Made by a program: the position numbers and the translations under genes. DNA of 27,931 nt from NCBI GenBank assembly GCA_016926595.1, contig JAFGOG010000313.1:1-27931 (forward strand). The letters are read 5' to 3'. This document shows, one piece after another, positions 1 to 6,433 of this stretch. Under the pieces are notes generated by a model. That model had not been told where the DNA came from, ran no database searches, and saw nothing but the letters and a program-made list of their open reading frames with translations. The DNA is from Anaerolineae bacterium. Lineage in GTDB: Bacteria > Chloroflexota > Anaerolineae > JAAYZQ01. Numbering within the stretch: position 1 is the first letter of the stretch; the number at the start of each line of letters is the position of its first letter.

Positions 1-446
1 AAAACCACCCCAACGATACCACACACAGCAAAGATTGAAACATTCATAAGCTTGAAGAATTGGTAACCCACCGTCGTGAGCAGGAAAAAGATGACGATGG
101 GAGCGAAACTGAGAAGGAGGACCGCGGTGACCGTGATCGCTGCAAGCATGAGCGCGACGTTCTGGGTCAGACTTTGATTGGAGCCAAACAACACGTTAAA
201 GAAGTAGAGCGTCGGCGAACAGACGATCAGCGTTGCCAGGAACAAAATGGGCAACTTGGCCGCTGAGCTGAGAGCCTGCCACAGGCTGTGGGTTGAGCCA
301 AGCACGGCGCCATACAGCGCCAAGAAGAGGATACTGGAAACCAACATGGCCCGCATCTTTTCATTCAGCCCTATCCCGTCGCGTATCTCGGCAAAAAAGT
401 GGTAGCGGTTGCGGAGGATGGTCTCGATGATGGCTAGATCCTTCAT
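1..446 (-). CDS. Partial polytopic membrane protein of unknown function
   Basis: A reading frame on the minus strand starts at an ATG (446-444) and stays open to the left edge, so the C-terminus is missing. I translated it directly. It begins MKDLAIIETILRNR and continues with a short amphipathic N-terminus and at least three hydrophobic segments: residues about 33-50, about 66-85 and about 98-128. A purine-rich ribosome-binding site (AAAGGAAGG) lies about ten bases upstream. The gene follows the HAAS-domain gene after 60 bases on the same strand, so it is probably the third gene of the padR operon. The N-terminal pattern resembles small membrane proteins often annotated only as hypothetical. 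I assign no function. Confidence 0.7.
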   Translation of the reverse strand, partial: MKDLAIIETILRNRYHFFAEIRDGIGLNEKMRAMLVSSILFLALYGAVLGSTHSLWQALSSAAKLPILFLATLIVCSPTLYFFNVLFGSNQSLTQNVALMLAAITVTAVLLLSFAPIVIFFLLTTVGYQFFKLMNVSIFAVCGIVGVV

Positions 447-506
447 GGATTCGCTTCCTTCCTTTCTTTCAGATCGTTCAATTTGCCACTAACAATGCCC
501 GATGCC

Positions 507-995
507 TCACCAGCGCATGGCCGGCCCCACAACAAACAGAACGGTCAGTGTCCAAAAGACAGCCCAGGCAGCCACAGCACAGCGCCAGCGCTCCAGTTTT
601 AGGGCGGGAATGAGAAGCGCCGCCAAGGCAATGATCCAGAAAGCAGGGCGGCTGAGAAGCTGGGGCCAGCCCAAGGCGGTCCCATCAGGGGCAAAGACCA
701 GCCAACGCAGAATTAGAGCACACACCACCGGTAGGCCTGCGGCAACAACAGCATCGGCAGTGCCCCAGCCAGCATGGCTGGCCTGCAGCGACCGGCCGAT
801 CTCCTCCCCGCTCCCAAAACGCTCTGCTACGTGGGAAAAAGCTTCCGCTTCGTCCAAACCCTCGGCCCGCGCTTCGGCCATCGCCTCTTCCAAGTGGCTG
901 CGGATCTCGGCCAGCACTGCGTGCTCGGTCTCACTGTCCAGATCCATCTGGGCACGGATGTGATCCAGCAAGCTTTCAAGTCTACCGTCAGACAT
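507..995 (-). CDS. HAAS-domain (permease-prefix-like) membrane protein, PadR partner
   Basis: This 162-residue protein has an N-terminal acidic helical module (about residues 1-65). It contains the pattern of a run of Glu-rich helices followed by an F/A-E-x-F-G-s-G motif, which is typical of HAAS/DUF1700-like domains. Three hydrophobic segments follow, at about 78-100, 113-133 and 138-158. Families of this type are usually encoded beside a PadR regulator and are thought to couple it to membrane transport. Here the gene lies 50 bases downstream of padR on the same strand, which fits. The start is the ATG at 995. Family assignment rests on domain pattern and context, not on a search. Confidence 0.75.
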   Translation of the reverse strand: MSDGRLESLLDHIRAQMDLDSETEHAVLAEIRSHLEEAMAEARAEGLDEAEAFSHVAERFGSGEEIGRSLQASHAGWGTADAVVAAGLPVVCALILRWLVFAPDGTALGWPQLLSRPAFWIIALAALLIPALKLERWRCAVAAWAVFWTLTVLFVVGPAMRW

Positions 996-1045
996 GGACT
1001 ATCCCCAGGCAATTCGGCACAGGCATTGAAGCAGGCACAGGGAGA

Positions 1046-1393
1046 TCATGCCCGTGAGCCCTCCAAGCCTAGCAGGGCGTCCACTTGGGCGCTAAACGCC
1101 TGCCATTGGACTACTTCTTCGGCCAGGTGGCGCCGACCCCGGTCGGTGATGGTATACAGTTTTCGGCGGCGAGCGCCTTCCTCCCCCTCCCACCTAGCCC
1201 GCAGCAGACCTTGCCGCTCCATTTCATGCAGGCGAGGATAGACCAGGCCCTCTTGAAAGCGAAAATACCCCTGGCTGCGCGACTCTAGCTCGCGGATTAT
1301 CTCGTAGCCGTGCACCGGCCGGCCCAGGTCCTGGAGCAGGCTGAGGACGATCACCGTCGTAGTGCCCTTGCGCATTTGTTCGTGGCTCTTCAT
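1046..1393 (-). CDS. PadR-family transcriptional regulator
   Basis: This is a winged-helix repressor of about 115 residues, the normal size for short (PadR-s2-like) members. The recognition core is clear: a helix with G-x-x-HGYEIIRELE, then the wing strand F-x-x-x-x-GLVYPRLHEMERQGLL, then R-R-R-K-L-Y-T-I-T-D-x-G. I chose the ATG at 1393. A TTG at 1405 would add four residues. It is the first gene of a leftward operon with the HAAS protein and a membrane protein, and it is divergent from an ABC transporter operon. By family precedent it would bind the shared intergenic region and repress one or both promoters in response to a small molecule. The ligand is unknown. Confidence 0.9.
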   Translation of the reverse strand: MKSHEQMRKGTTTVIVLSLLQDLGRPVHGYEIIRELESRSQGYFRFQEGLVYPRLHEMERQGLLRARWEGEEGARRRKLYTITDRGRRHLAEEVVQWQAFSAQVDALLGLEGSRA

Positions 1394-1430
1394 AGCGTTT
1401 CCCAATACCTGAATTACTTATGCATTGGAT

Positions 1431-1459
1431 AGTATAGCATGGATTGCGGTTCTTGTCAA
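1431..1459 (-). promoter_or_regulatory. Sigma70-type promoter for padR operon
   Basis: On the minus strand TTGACA (1459-1454) and TATACT (1436-1431) are separated by 17 bases, close to the housekeeping consensus. Transcription would start near 1424, about 30 bases before the padR ATG. An imperfect dyad, ATGC (1420-1423) and GCAT (1437-1440), brackets the -10 box and is a candidate autoregulatory PadR operator. The operator call is an inference. Confidence 0.7.
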
Positions 1460-1489
1460 GAACTGATCTGCAAAAAGCAAAAAAACAGT

Positions 1490-1517
1490 TTGACAAACTG
1501 AGGCTCTGGTATATAAT
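1490..1517 (+). promoter_or_regulatory. Sigma70-type promoter for the ABC transporter operon
   Basis: TTGACA (1490-1495) and TATAAT (1512-1517) are separated by 16 bases, a near-perfect consensus promoter pointing at the 1608 gene. It leaves a 5' leader of about 80 bases. Its -35 box and that of the opposing padR promoter face each other within an imperfect inverted repeat (TTGTCAAGAACTG at 1453-1465 and CAGTTTGACAA at 1486-1496). One bound repressor could therefore occlude both promoters. Confidence 0.75.
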
Positions 1518-1607
1518 GGCATTATGGAAACCAGTGGCCCTGTGGCCGCCCTTTCGCCAGGCATGGGAGCCTTGAGCATCTGGTAACTGTGAAAAAAGGA
1601 GGGAGAA

Positions 1608-1811
1608 ATGGAGGAAGTAAAGACGATCTGGGACTATTTGCCTTTCTTGGTTCCGGTGCTCCTACTGCAGCTGGGTCTTGCTGTTTTTTGCCTGATCGAC
1701 CTGGTGCGTCGCAACAGGACGAGGGGTCCAAAGTGGATGTGGGCCATTATTATCATCTTTGGCGAGCTGCTGGGCCCTCTGATCTACCTGTTGATCGGGA
1801 GAGAGGAATAG
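1608..1811 (+). CDS. Small PLDc_N-domain membrane protein (YxlE-like)
   Basis: This 67-residue protein has two hydrophobic segments (about residues 11-30 and 43-62) separated by a basic loop (LVRRNRTRGPKW). It matches the phospholipase D-nuclease N-terminal (PLDc_N) fold: a membrane segment, then a short polar loop with W-x-x-I/W-A-I, then a second segment ending in G-P-L-I-Y-L-L-I-G-R. A strong ribosome-binding site (AGGAGGGAGAA) precedes the ATG. Proteins of this type accompany ABC exporter genes and anti-sigma systems, for example YxlE beside YxlF and YxlG in Bacillus subtilis. The next gene starts four bases after the stop, so the two are translationally linked. Confidence 0.8.
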   Translation: MEEVKTIWDYLPFLVPVLLLQLGLAVFCLIDLVRRNRTRGPKWMWAIIIIFGELLGPLIYLLIGREE

Positions 1812-1815
1812 GGGG

Positions 1816-2817
1816 ATGGCAGCCATCCGAACGGAAGGGATAACAAAGGTCTATGGGTCAGTGCATGCGCTGGACGGACTGACGCTGACGGTAGAACCAG
1901 GCATCGTCTTTGGCTTTCTCGGCCCGAATGGGGCGGGCAAGACGACGATGATCCGCCTGCTCACCGGTATGGCCAAGCCCACCCGGGGGCGCGCCTGGGT
2001 TGCTGGCGAGGAGATTGCCGACAGCGGCAAGGTGGCGGCGCGCATCGGCTATCTGCCCGAAGAACCAGCCTTTTACCGGTGGATGACGCCAACCGACCTC
2101 CTCGACCATGTCGGTCGACTGTTCGGGCTATCGAGCCAGGAGCGCGGTTCCCGAACCAAGGAGCTACTGGAGCTGACCGGCTTGAGCCAGGTCGGCAAGC
2201 GGCGTATCGGCGGCTTTTCGCGCGGCATGCGCCAGCGCCTGGGGCTGGCCCAGGCGCTGGTGAACCGGCCAGAAGTCCTGTTCCTGGACGAGCCGGTCAG
2301 CGCTCTCGACCCCGGTGGTCGCAGGGAGATACTGGAGATGATCGCCCATCTGCGCGGCCAATGCACCGTTTTTATGTCAACCCATATTCTCCAGGACGTG
2401 GAGCGGGTGTGCGACGCAGTAGGCATCATCAACCAGGGCAAGCTGGTCGTCGAGGCGCCGCAGGCCGAGCTGCTGGATCGCTACACAGTACCCGCTTTTG
2501 AGCTGGAATGCAAAGAAGGCTCGGAGCTGGCCTTTGAAGCGCTGCTAGAGGCGTTGCGCGGGCTGGATTGGGTTACCTCAGCCGCAGTTGTGCCCACTGG
2601 GGGGGCAGTGGCACGGATCGTCGTCAAAGACCTGGGGATAGCCCATCGCGAGCTGCTTCAGCAGGTTGTTCACCAGGCCGCGGCGCTTGGCGTGATCCTT
2701 CACCGCTACCAGATCGTCACCCCGTCGCTGGAGGATATTTTCCTGCGGCTGGTAGGGGAGGCTGCTGAGGGTCGCCAGAGACATGCGGCACAGGGCGGTC
2801 GGGAGGGAACAGAGTGA
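1816..2817 (+). CDS. ABC transporter ATP-binding protein (YxlF/CcmA type)
   Basis: This is a complete nucleotide-binding subunit of 333 residues. Walker A is GPNGAGKTT (about 36-44). The Q-loop region is followed by the ABC signature FSRGMRQRLGLAQ (about 134-146), then Walker B VLFLDEPVSALDP (about 153-165) and the switch His in STHIL (about 189-193). The C-terminal extension of about 100 residues is typical of the ABC-2 exporter class. The protein should energise the permease encoded by the next gene, whose GTG start overlaps this stop codon by four bases (GTGA). No substrate can be read from the sequence. Relatives export antibiotics, lipids or peptides or take part in envelope stress responses. 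Confidence 0.93.
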   Translation: MAAIRTEGITKVYGSVHALDGLTLTVEPGIVFGFLGPNGAGKTTMIRLLTGMAKPTRGRAWVAGEEIADSGKVAARIGYLPEEPAFYRWMTPTDLLDHVGRLFGLSSQERGSRTKELLELTGLSQVGKRRIGGFSRGMRQRLGLAQALVNRPEVLFLDEPVSALDPGGRREILEMIAHLRGQCTVFMSTHILQDVERVCDAVGIINQGKLVVEAPQAELLDRYTVPAFELECKEGSELAFEALLEALRGLDWVTSAAVVPTGGAVARIVVKDLGIAHRELLQQVVHQAAALGVILHRYQIVTPSLEDIFLRLVGEAAEGRQRHAAQGGREGTE

Positions 2818-3572
2818 CCTTTTACGCTTCGCTGCGCAAAGAGTTACTGGAGCTGGTGCGGACGCACCGGCTGTTGGTCATGGCCGTGATTTTGATTTTC
2901 TTTGGCCTGGCGTCACCGCTCATAGCCAAGCTCACGCCAGAGATGATGCGGCTGATCCCGGGGGGTGAGGATTTCGTGTCGTTGATCCCTACGCCGACGA
3001 TAAATGATGCCATCGCCCAACATGTAAAGAACTTGAGCCTGTTTGGGCTGCTGCTGGCTTATCTGATGACCATGGGCGCCGTGGCCCAGGAAAAGGAGCG
3101 TGGGACGGCGGTCCTGATGCTGGTCAAGCCACTACCCCGTGGCACTTTTCTGTTGGCCAAGTTCGTGGCGCTGGCCCTTGCTTCTCTGGGTTGCCTGACG
3201 TTGTCCGGACTGGGCGGTTACTATTACGCGATGCTGCTGTTCAGCGCGCCAGATCTTTCGGCCTGGGTGGTGCTGAATCTGATGTTGTGGCTGTATATGC
3301 TGGTTTATGTCGCCCTGACATTGCTGGCCAGCGCCATTGCCAAGTCACAGGCGGCCGCCGCCGGGCTCGGCATCGGCGCCATAGTGGTCTTGGGGGCGCT
3401 GCCTTCAATTCCCGGCCTGGGAAAATACCTGCCCGGGCAACTGGTCACCTGGGGCACGGCGCTTTTTGCCGATCCGTCGGCCAGATCCTGGCCAGCGCTC
3501 GGGGTCAGCTTGTGCCTGATAGCCGCCTGCTTGGTCGCCGCCTGGATAATCCTGGACAGGCAAGAGATCTAG
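2814..3572 (+). CDS. ABC-2 type permease subunit
   Basis: This 252-residue integral membrane protein starts with a GTG that overlaps the ATPase stop. It opens with the typical ABC-2 cytoplasmic amphipathic helix (FYASLRKELLELVRTHR). Six hydrophobic segments follow, at about residues 21-40, 75-90, 112-135, 140-165, 175-195 and 225-245. The Q-E-K-E-R-G-T coupling-type motif before segment three is the usual ABC-2 landmark (about 95-101). With the upstream ATPase it forms a half-transporter pair that probably dimerises. Its last codon lies two bases from the end of the convergent exporter gene. Confidence 0.88.
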   Translation: MTFYASLRKELLELVRTHRLLVMAVILIFFGLASPLIAKLTPEMMRLIPGGEDFVSLIPTPTINDAIAQHVKNLSLFGLLLAYLMTMGAVAQEKERGTAVLMLVKPLPRGTFLLAKFVALALASLGCLTLSGLGGYYYAMLLFSAPDLSAWVVLNLMLWLYMLVYVALTLLASAIAKSQAAAAGLGIGAIVVLGALPSIPGLGKYLPGQLVTWGTALFADPSARSWPALGVSLCLIAACLVAAWIILDRQEI

Positions 3573-3587
3573 TTTCAGAAGATCTTG
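3561..3587. terminator. Possible bidirectional hairpin between convergent genes
   Basis: An imperfect dyad, CAAGAGATCT and AGATCTTG, flanks the eight bases that hold both stop codons. It could fold on either transcript with one bulged base. There is no clear T-run on either side, so intrinsic termination is only a possibility. Confidence 0.3.
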
Positions 3588-4357
3588 ATATCGAACCAGA
3601 TGCTCAGCAGCGTGCGCACCTGGAGCAAGATGATGAACAGGCCGACCATGATCATCATGGCTTTTTGTGGGATCCGGCGACAGGCAATCGCGGCGAGGGG
3701 GGCGGCGATCGCTCCCCCGATCAGGAGACCCAGGATGATCCGCCAATAGTCGACCAGGTTTCCGATGGTCAGGATAAAGGTGACCGATTCGGAAGTGGTG
3801 ACAAAGAACTCGCTCAGGTTCACCGATCCTATGGCAAAGCGCGGCTTTTTGCCTCCGGCGACGAGGGTGGTGGTGACGACTGGACCCCACCCGCCACCGC
3901 CGATGGCATCAAGAAAGCCGCCTACGATCGCCAGGGGGGGGATCAGCGCCTTCTTGATATCGGCATCTACGAGCTTGCTGAAAGCGCGGACCAGAATATA
4001 CAGGCCCATGATCAGGAGATAGATGGCAATGTACGGTTTGATCACGTCGCCGTCCAGTTGGGTCAACAGGTAAGCTCCCAAGATACCGCCAATCACGCCT
4101 GGGATTACCAGTCTGAGCGCCAACTCTTTGTCGACGTTGCCCACTCGAAAGTGGGCAAAGCCCGAGATGGCGGTGATAACCACTTCTGCAGCGTGGACAC
4201 TGGCGCTGGCGAGCTTGGGGGGAACTCCCAGGGTGAGGAGAACCGAATTGGAGCTGACTCCATAGGCCATCCCCAAGCAACCGTCGATCGTCTGGGCAAA
4301 AAAGCCGACCAACGCGAACAGCAGGATGCTGGAGTTTTGAGTCAAGAGCTGCTCCAT
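3575..4357 (-). CDS. TauE/SafE-family anion exporter
   Basis: This 260-residue protein has about eight hydrophobic segments in two similar halves. Each half carries a Gly-rich signature: the first has GFFAQTIDGCLGMAYG with SSNSVLL (about 18-41), the second has GGFLDAIGGGGWGPVVTT (about 146-163). This is the TauE/SafE (DUF81) repeat pattern. Members move sulfite, sulfoacetate or other small sulfur-containing or organic anions across the inner membrane. The substrate here cannot be assigned. The ATG at 4357 is preceded by AGAGAGG. The gene is convergent with the ABC operon and separated by 233 bases from the kinase operon, so it is probably transcribed alone. Confidence 0.9.
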   Translation of the reverse strand: MEQLLTQNSSILLFALVGFFAQTIDGCLGMAYGVSSNSVLLTLGVPPKLASASVHAAEVVITAISGFAHFRVGNVDKELALRLVIPGVIGGILGAYLLTQLDGDVIKPYIAIYLLIMGLYILVRAFSKLVDADIKKALIPPLAIVGGFLDAIGGGGWGPVVTTTLVAGGKKPRFAIGSVNLSEFFVTTSESVTFILTIGNLVDYWRIILGLLIGGAIAAPLAAIACRRIPQKAMMIMVGLFIILLQVRTLLSIWFDIKIF

Positions 4358-4430
4358 GGCGTGCTACCTCTCTGCGAGCGATTTATTCTCTGACTCTACC
4401 CGATCTCCATGACAGGCATCGTGATAAGCG

Positions 4431-4450
4431 TGTGACAAAGCTGTGACAAA
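4431..4450. repeat. Direct repeat TGTGACAAA x2, operator-like
   Basis: TGTGACAAA occurs at 4431-4439 and again at 4442-4450, an 11-base period (about one helical turn). It lies about 75-95 bases upstream of the minus-strand TauE/SafE-like start. The position and spacing suit a tandem regulator-binding site, but the regulator is unknown. Confidence 0.35.
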
Positions 4451-4471
4451 CAAGACAGACGCGTTGGCCGG

Positions 4472-4556
4472 CCGATCAAGCCATCTTGGCGCAGTGGAAG
4501 AGCCGGTCAAAGCCCGACCGGCGACCTGGAGTTTCAACTCCTCACGCAAAGATCGG
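4472..4556. other. Structured intergenic element with cloverleaf-like pairing
   Basis: Outer arms CCGATC (4472-4477) and GATCGG (4551-4556) can pair. They enclose a 7-bp hairpin with a 7-base loop (4502-4508 with 4516-4522) and a 5-bp hairpin with a TTCA loop (4528-4532 with 4537-4541). On the plus strand the segment also contains GGCGCAGTGGAAGAGC, which resembles a tRNA D-arm. It does not close as a proper tRNA: there is no U33, the T-loop is too short and the acceptor does not pair in register. It could be a degenerate tRNA, a small RNA or part of the 3' region of the kinase transcript. Confidence 0.35.
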
Positions 4557-4562
4557 ACTGGG

Positions 4563-4591
4563 ACCTAACTGGCAGGAACTGCCAGTTAGGT
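4563..4591 (-). terminator. Perfect 13-bp hairpin at end of kinase operon
   Basis: A perfect inverted repeat has arms 4563-4575 and 4579-4591 (ACCTAACTGGCAG and its complement) and a three-base loop. It begins within the TGA stop codon of the last kinase gene. The position is that of an operon terminator or 3'-end-protecting hairpin. No U-tract follows on the minus strand, so it is not a textbook intrinsic terminator. Confidence 0.6.
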
Positions 4592-6414
4592 CACTCTTCG
4601 TAGCGCATTTCATCTACATAGATGGTGCCGCTGCCGATAAAAGTGTCGACGCCGTCATCCAGGGTCAGGGCATAGAAGGACACGGGATAGTCGATGACCC
4701 CGTTGTCCGGGCCACTGATGTGAGCCCACGGCCAGGGCTGATTGACATCCAAAGCGCCTACCATCTGCTGCCAGCCGGTGTGCGAGATCCGACCCAGAGG
4801 CACCTGCCACACCTGACCGGCCTGGTCCTTGATCCAAACGTTGAAAAAGTGACCAGCGCCATCGCCATAGATCCAGGCGGTGATGCGAGTCGGCTGCCCG
4901 GCAAGAGGGCACGCCTGCACAAAGACTACGAAATCGTTCCCATTCGTATCAAAGTGATAGTCGAGTTGCCCGGAGTAGCTGCCCTTGTGAACCTGGGCTG
5001 CGGACTGGACAAAGGACCCATTCGGCTGGTCACCTCGCTTCCAGGTGCCAAACCTCTCGAAACCATAGAGCACACCCGGTAGTTTAGTGGGGGTCGACGG
5101 CATTTTGGTTGGAGTCGCCGTATTGGTGGCAGTCGCAGATGGAGTTGGCGTAGGCGTGTCGCTCGGGGGAACCGGTGTCTCGCTCGGCTCTACTGTGGGG
5201 ATTGCGATTTCAGTCGTAGGCAGTTGCTCTGTGGGCATGCCGCCGCCCTCTGTGGGGGACGACGTGATCACCTGGGTGATGATAGGCCTGGTCGAAACCG
5301 GAGAAGCGGGCGGCTCACTGGTCGTCACCAAGGTGAGGGCCGCTATAGGTTCCTCTTTCAGGCGACCACTGATGGCCAAGGCCAGCAGGACGGCTAACAC
5401 AACTGCCAGCACGGCGACAACCCCGACCAGGAGCCACACCAACGGTTGTCCCTTCCCCCTGGCAGGAGCAGGCGCCACATCCACTTTCGCTTTCCCCCGG
5501 GACGGTGGAGGGACAACTGCCGGCGGTCTGCGCCGCATGCGGTCGGCTTCGTCAAGTGTGGGTGCCCTCTCACCCAGTCCCCCCTCTCCCCCGTAAGAGG
5601 AGGAGGGCTCCGTCGCAGTCCATAGTGCAGCAGTCATATCTGCGCCTGTTTGGAACCGTTCGTTGGGCTGTTTGGCCAGCGCTTTGAGCAGGACGGCCTC
5701 CATCGCCGACGATAGGTCAGGCCTGAGCTGGCGAGGAGGCAAAGGAGGCTGGTGTATCAGCGCATACACGATAGCATGAGGTGTGTCAGCCTGGAATGGG
5801 ACCCGTCCGGTCAGCATCTCGTACAAGATGACGCCCAAAGCGTACAGGTCGGATCGGTGATCCACCGGTCTACCCTGGGCTTGCTCCGGCGACATGTATT
5901 CCGGCGTGCCCAGCAGAGTGCCGGAACGGGTCAGCCGGCTCGTATCGCCAGCGCGGGCGATGCCAAAGTCGGTCACCTTGGGCCGGCCGTCGGCGCTGAA
6001 CAGGATATTGCCCGGCTTGATGTCGCGGTGGATCAGGCCACGGCTGTGGGCAAAATCGAGGGCACCGCCCACCTGCTCGACGATTTGCAGCGCCTCTTCT
6101 GGACTGAGGGGTCCCCTGGCCAGCCGATCGAGCAGGGATCCCCCCTCAAGGTACTCCATAGCGATATAGTGGATGCCGGCCTGCTCGCCCACATCGTAGA
6201 TAGTGACGACGTTAGGGTGGCTGAGCTGGGCAGCAGCACGGGCTTCACGCTGAAAGCGGGCGACGAATTCAGGATCGGCCTGGAAATAATCCGGCAGGAC
6301 CTTGAGCGCGACGTAGCGGCGCAGTGAAGGCTGGAAGGCTTTGTAGACAATAGCCATTCCTCCTCGGCCCAGCTCCTCGACAACCTGGTATGGACCTAAT
6401 GTGCGGCCGATCAT
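4591..6414 (-). CDS. Transmembrane Ser/Thr kinase with extracytoplasmic jelly-roll-like sensor
   Basis: This 607-residue Hanks-type kinase has a catalytic domain (about 8-265) with a Gly-rich loop (GRGGMAIVY), Lys38, an HRDIKPGN catalytic loop (129-136), DFG (149-151) and TPEYMSPEQ. A juxtamembrane stretch includes an in-frame repeat (about 273-284). One membrane span (about 324-348) and a Pro/Thr/Ser-rich linker follow. The external domain of about 160 residues (448-607) has aromatic-Gly strands and motifs such as WIYGDGAG and YVDEM, resembling galactose/carbohydrate-binding folds. It is the last gene of the nine-gene operon. Its GGAGG ribosome-binding site sits in a small dyad (GGAG-N4-CTCC, 6420-6431), which could tune translation. 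The ligand is unknown, and the carbohydrate link is inferred. Confidence 0.92.
   Translation of the reverse strand: MIGRTLGPYQVVEELGRGGMAIVYKAFQPSLRRYVALKVLPDYFQADPEFVARFQREARAAAQLSHPNVVTIYDVGEQAGIHYIAMEYLEGGSLLDRLARGPLSPEEALQIVEQVGGALDFAHSRGLIHRDIKPGNILFSADGRPKVTDFGIARAGDTSRLTRSGTLLGTPEYMSPEQAQGRPVDHRSDLYALGVILYEMLTGRVPFQADTPHAIVYALIHQPPLPPRQLRPDLSSAMEAVLLKALAKQPNERFQTGADMTAALWTATEPSSSYGGEGGLGERAPTLDEADRMRRRPPAVVPPPSRGKAKVDVAPAPARGKGQPLVWLLVGVVAVLAVVLAVLLALAISGRLKEEPIAALTLVTTSEPPASPVSTRPIITQVITSSPTEGGGMPTEQLPTTEIAIPTVEPSETPVPPSDTPTPTPSATATNTATPTKMPSTPTKLPGVLYGFERFGTWKRGDQPNGSFVQSAAQVHKGSYSGQLDYHFDTNGNDFVVFVQACPLAGQPTRITAWIYGDGAGHFFNVWIKDQAGQVWQVPLGRISHTGWQQMVGALDVNQPWPWAHISGPDNGVIDYPVSFYALTLDDGVDTFIGSGTIYVDEMRYEE
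5565..5608 (-). repeat. In-frame G/C-skewed palindromic repeat (class B) in kinase gene
   Basis: On the coding strand the segment reads as pyrimidine-rich CCTCCTCTTAC, then GGGGGAGAGGGG, then ACTGGGTGAGAGGGC, with CCTC/GAGG self-complementarity. It encodes the Gly/Glu-rich peptide YGGEGGLGERAP in the juxtamembrane linker. A related segment is in the PP2C gene at 8791-8840. The pattern matches a class of short dispersed repeats common in some GC-rich genomes. Confidence 0.55.
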
Positions 6415-6433
6415 GGTCAGGAGACACCTCCAT

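Noticed and set aside
1640..1665. A further copy of the ACCGGT element (TTCCGGTGCTCC) in the PLDc_N gene
   Set aside because: Only about ten bases match, the palindromic partner arm is missing, and the residues fit an ordinary membrane segment.
3191..4393. A 400-codon plus-strand frame antisense to the TauE/SafE gene
   Set aside because: The protein is low in hydrophobic and domain content, starts inside the permease gene, and is the complement of a clear membrane-protein gene. It is a GC-rich shadow frame.
4478..4556. A tRNA gene on the plus strand (D-arm-like GGCGCAGTGGAAGAGC and a TTCAA-containing hairpin)
   Set aside because: The anticodon loop lacks U33, the T-loop is six or fewer bases, and no 7-bp acceptor pairs in register. 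At best it is degenerate, so it is listed only as a structured element.
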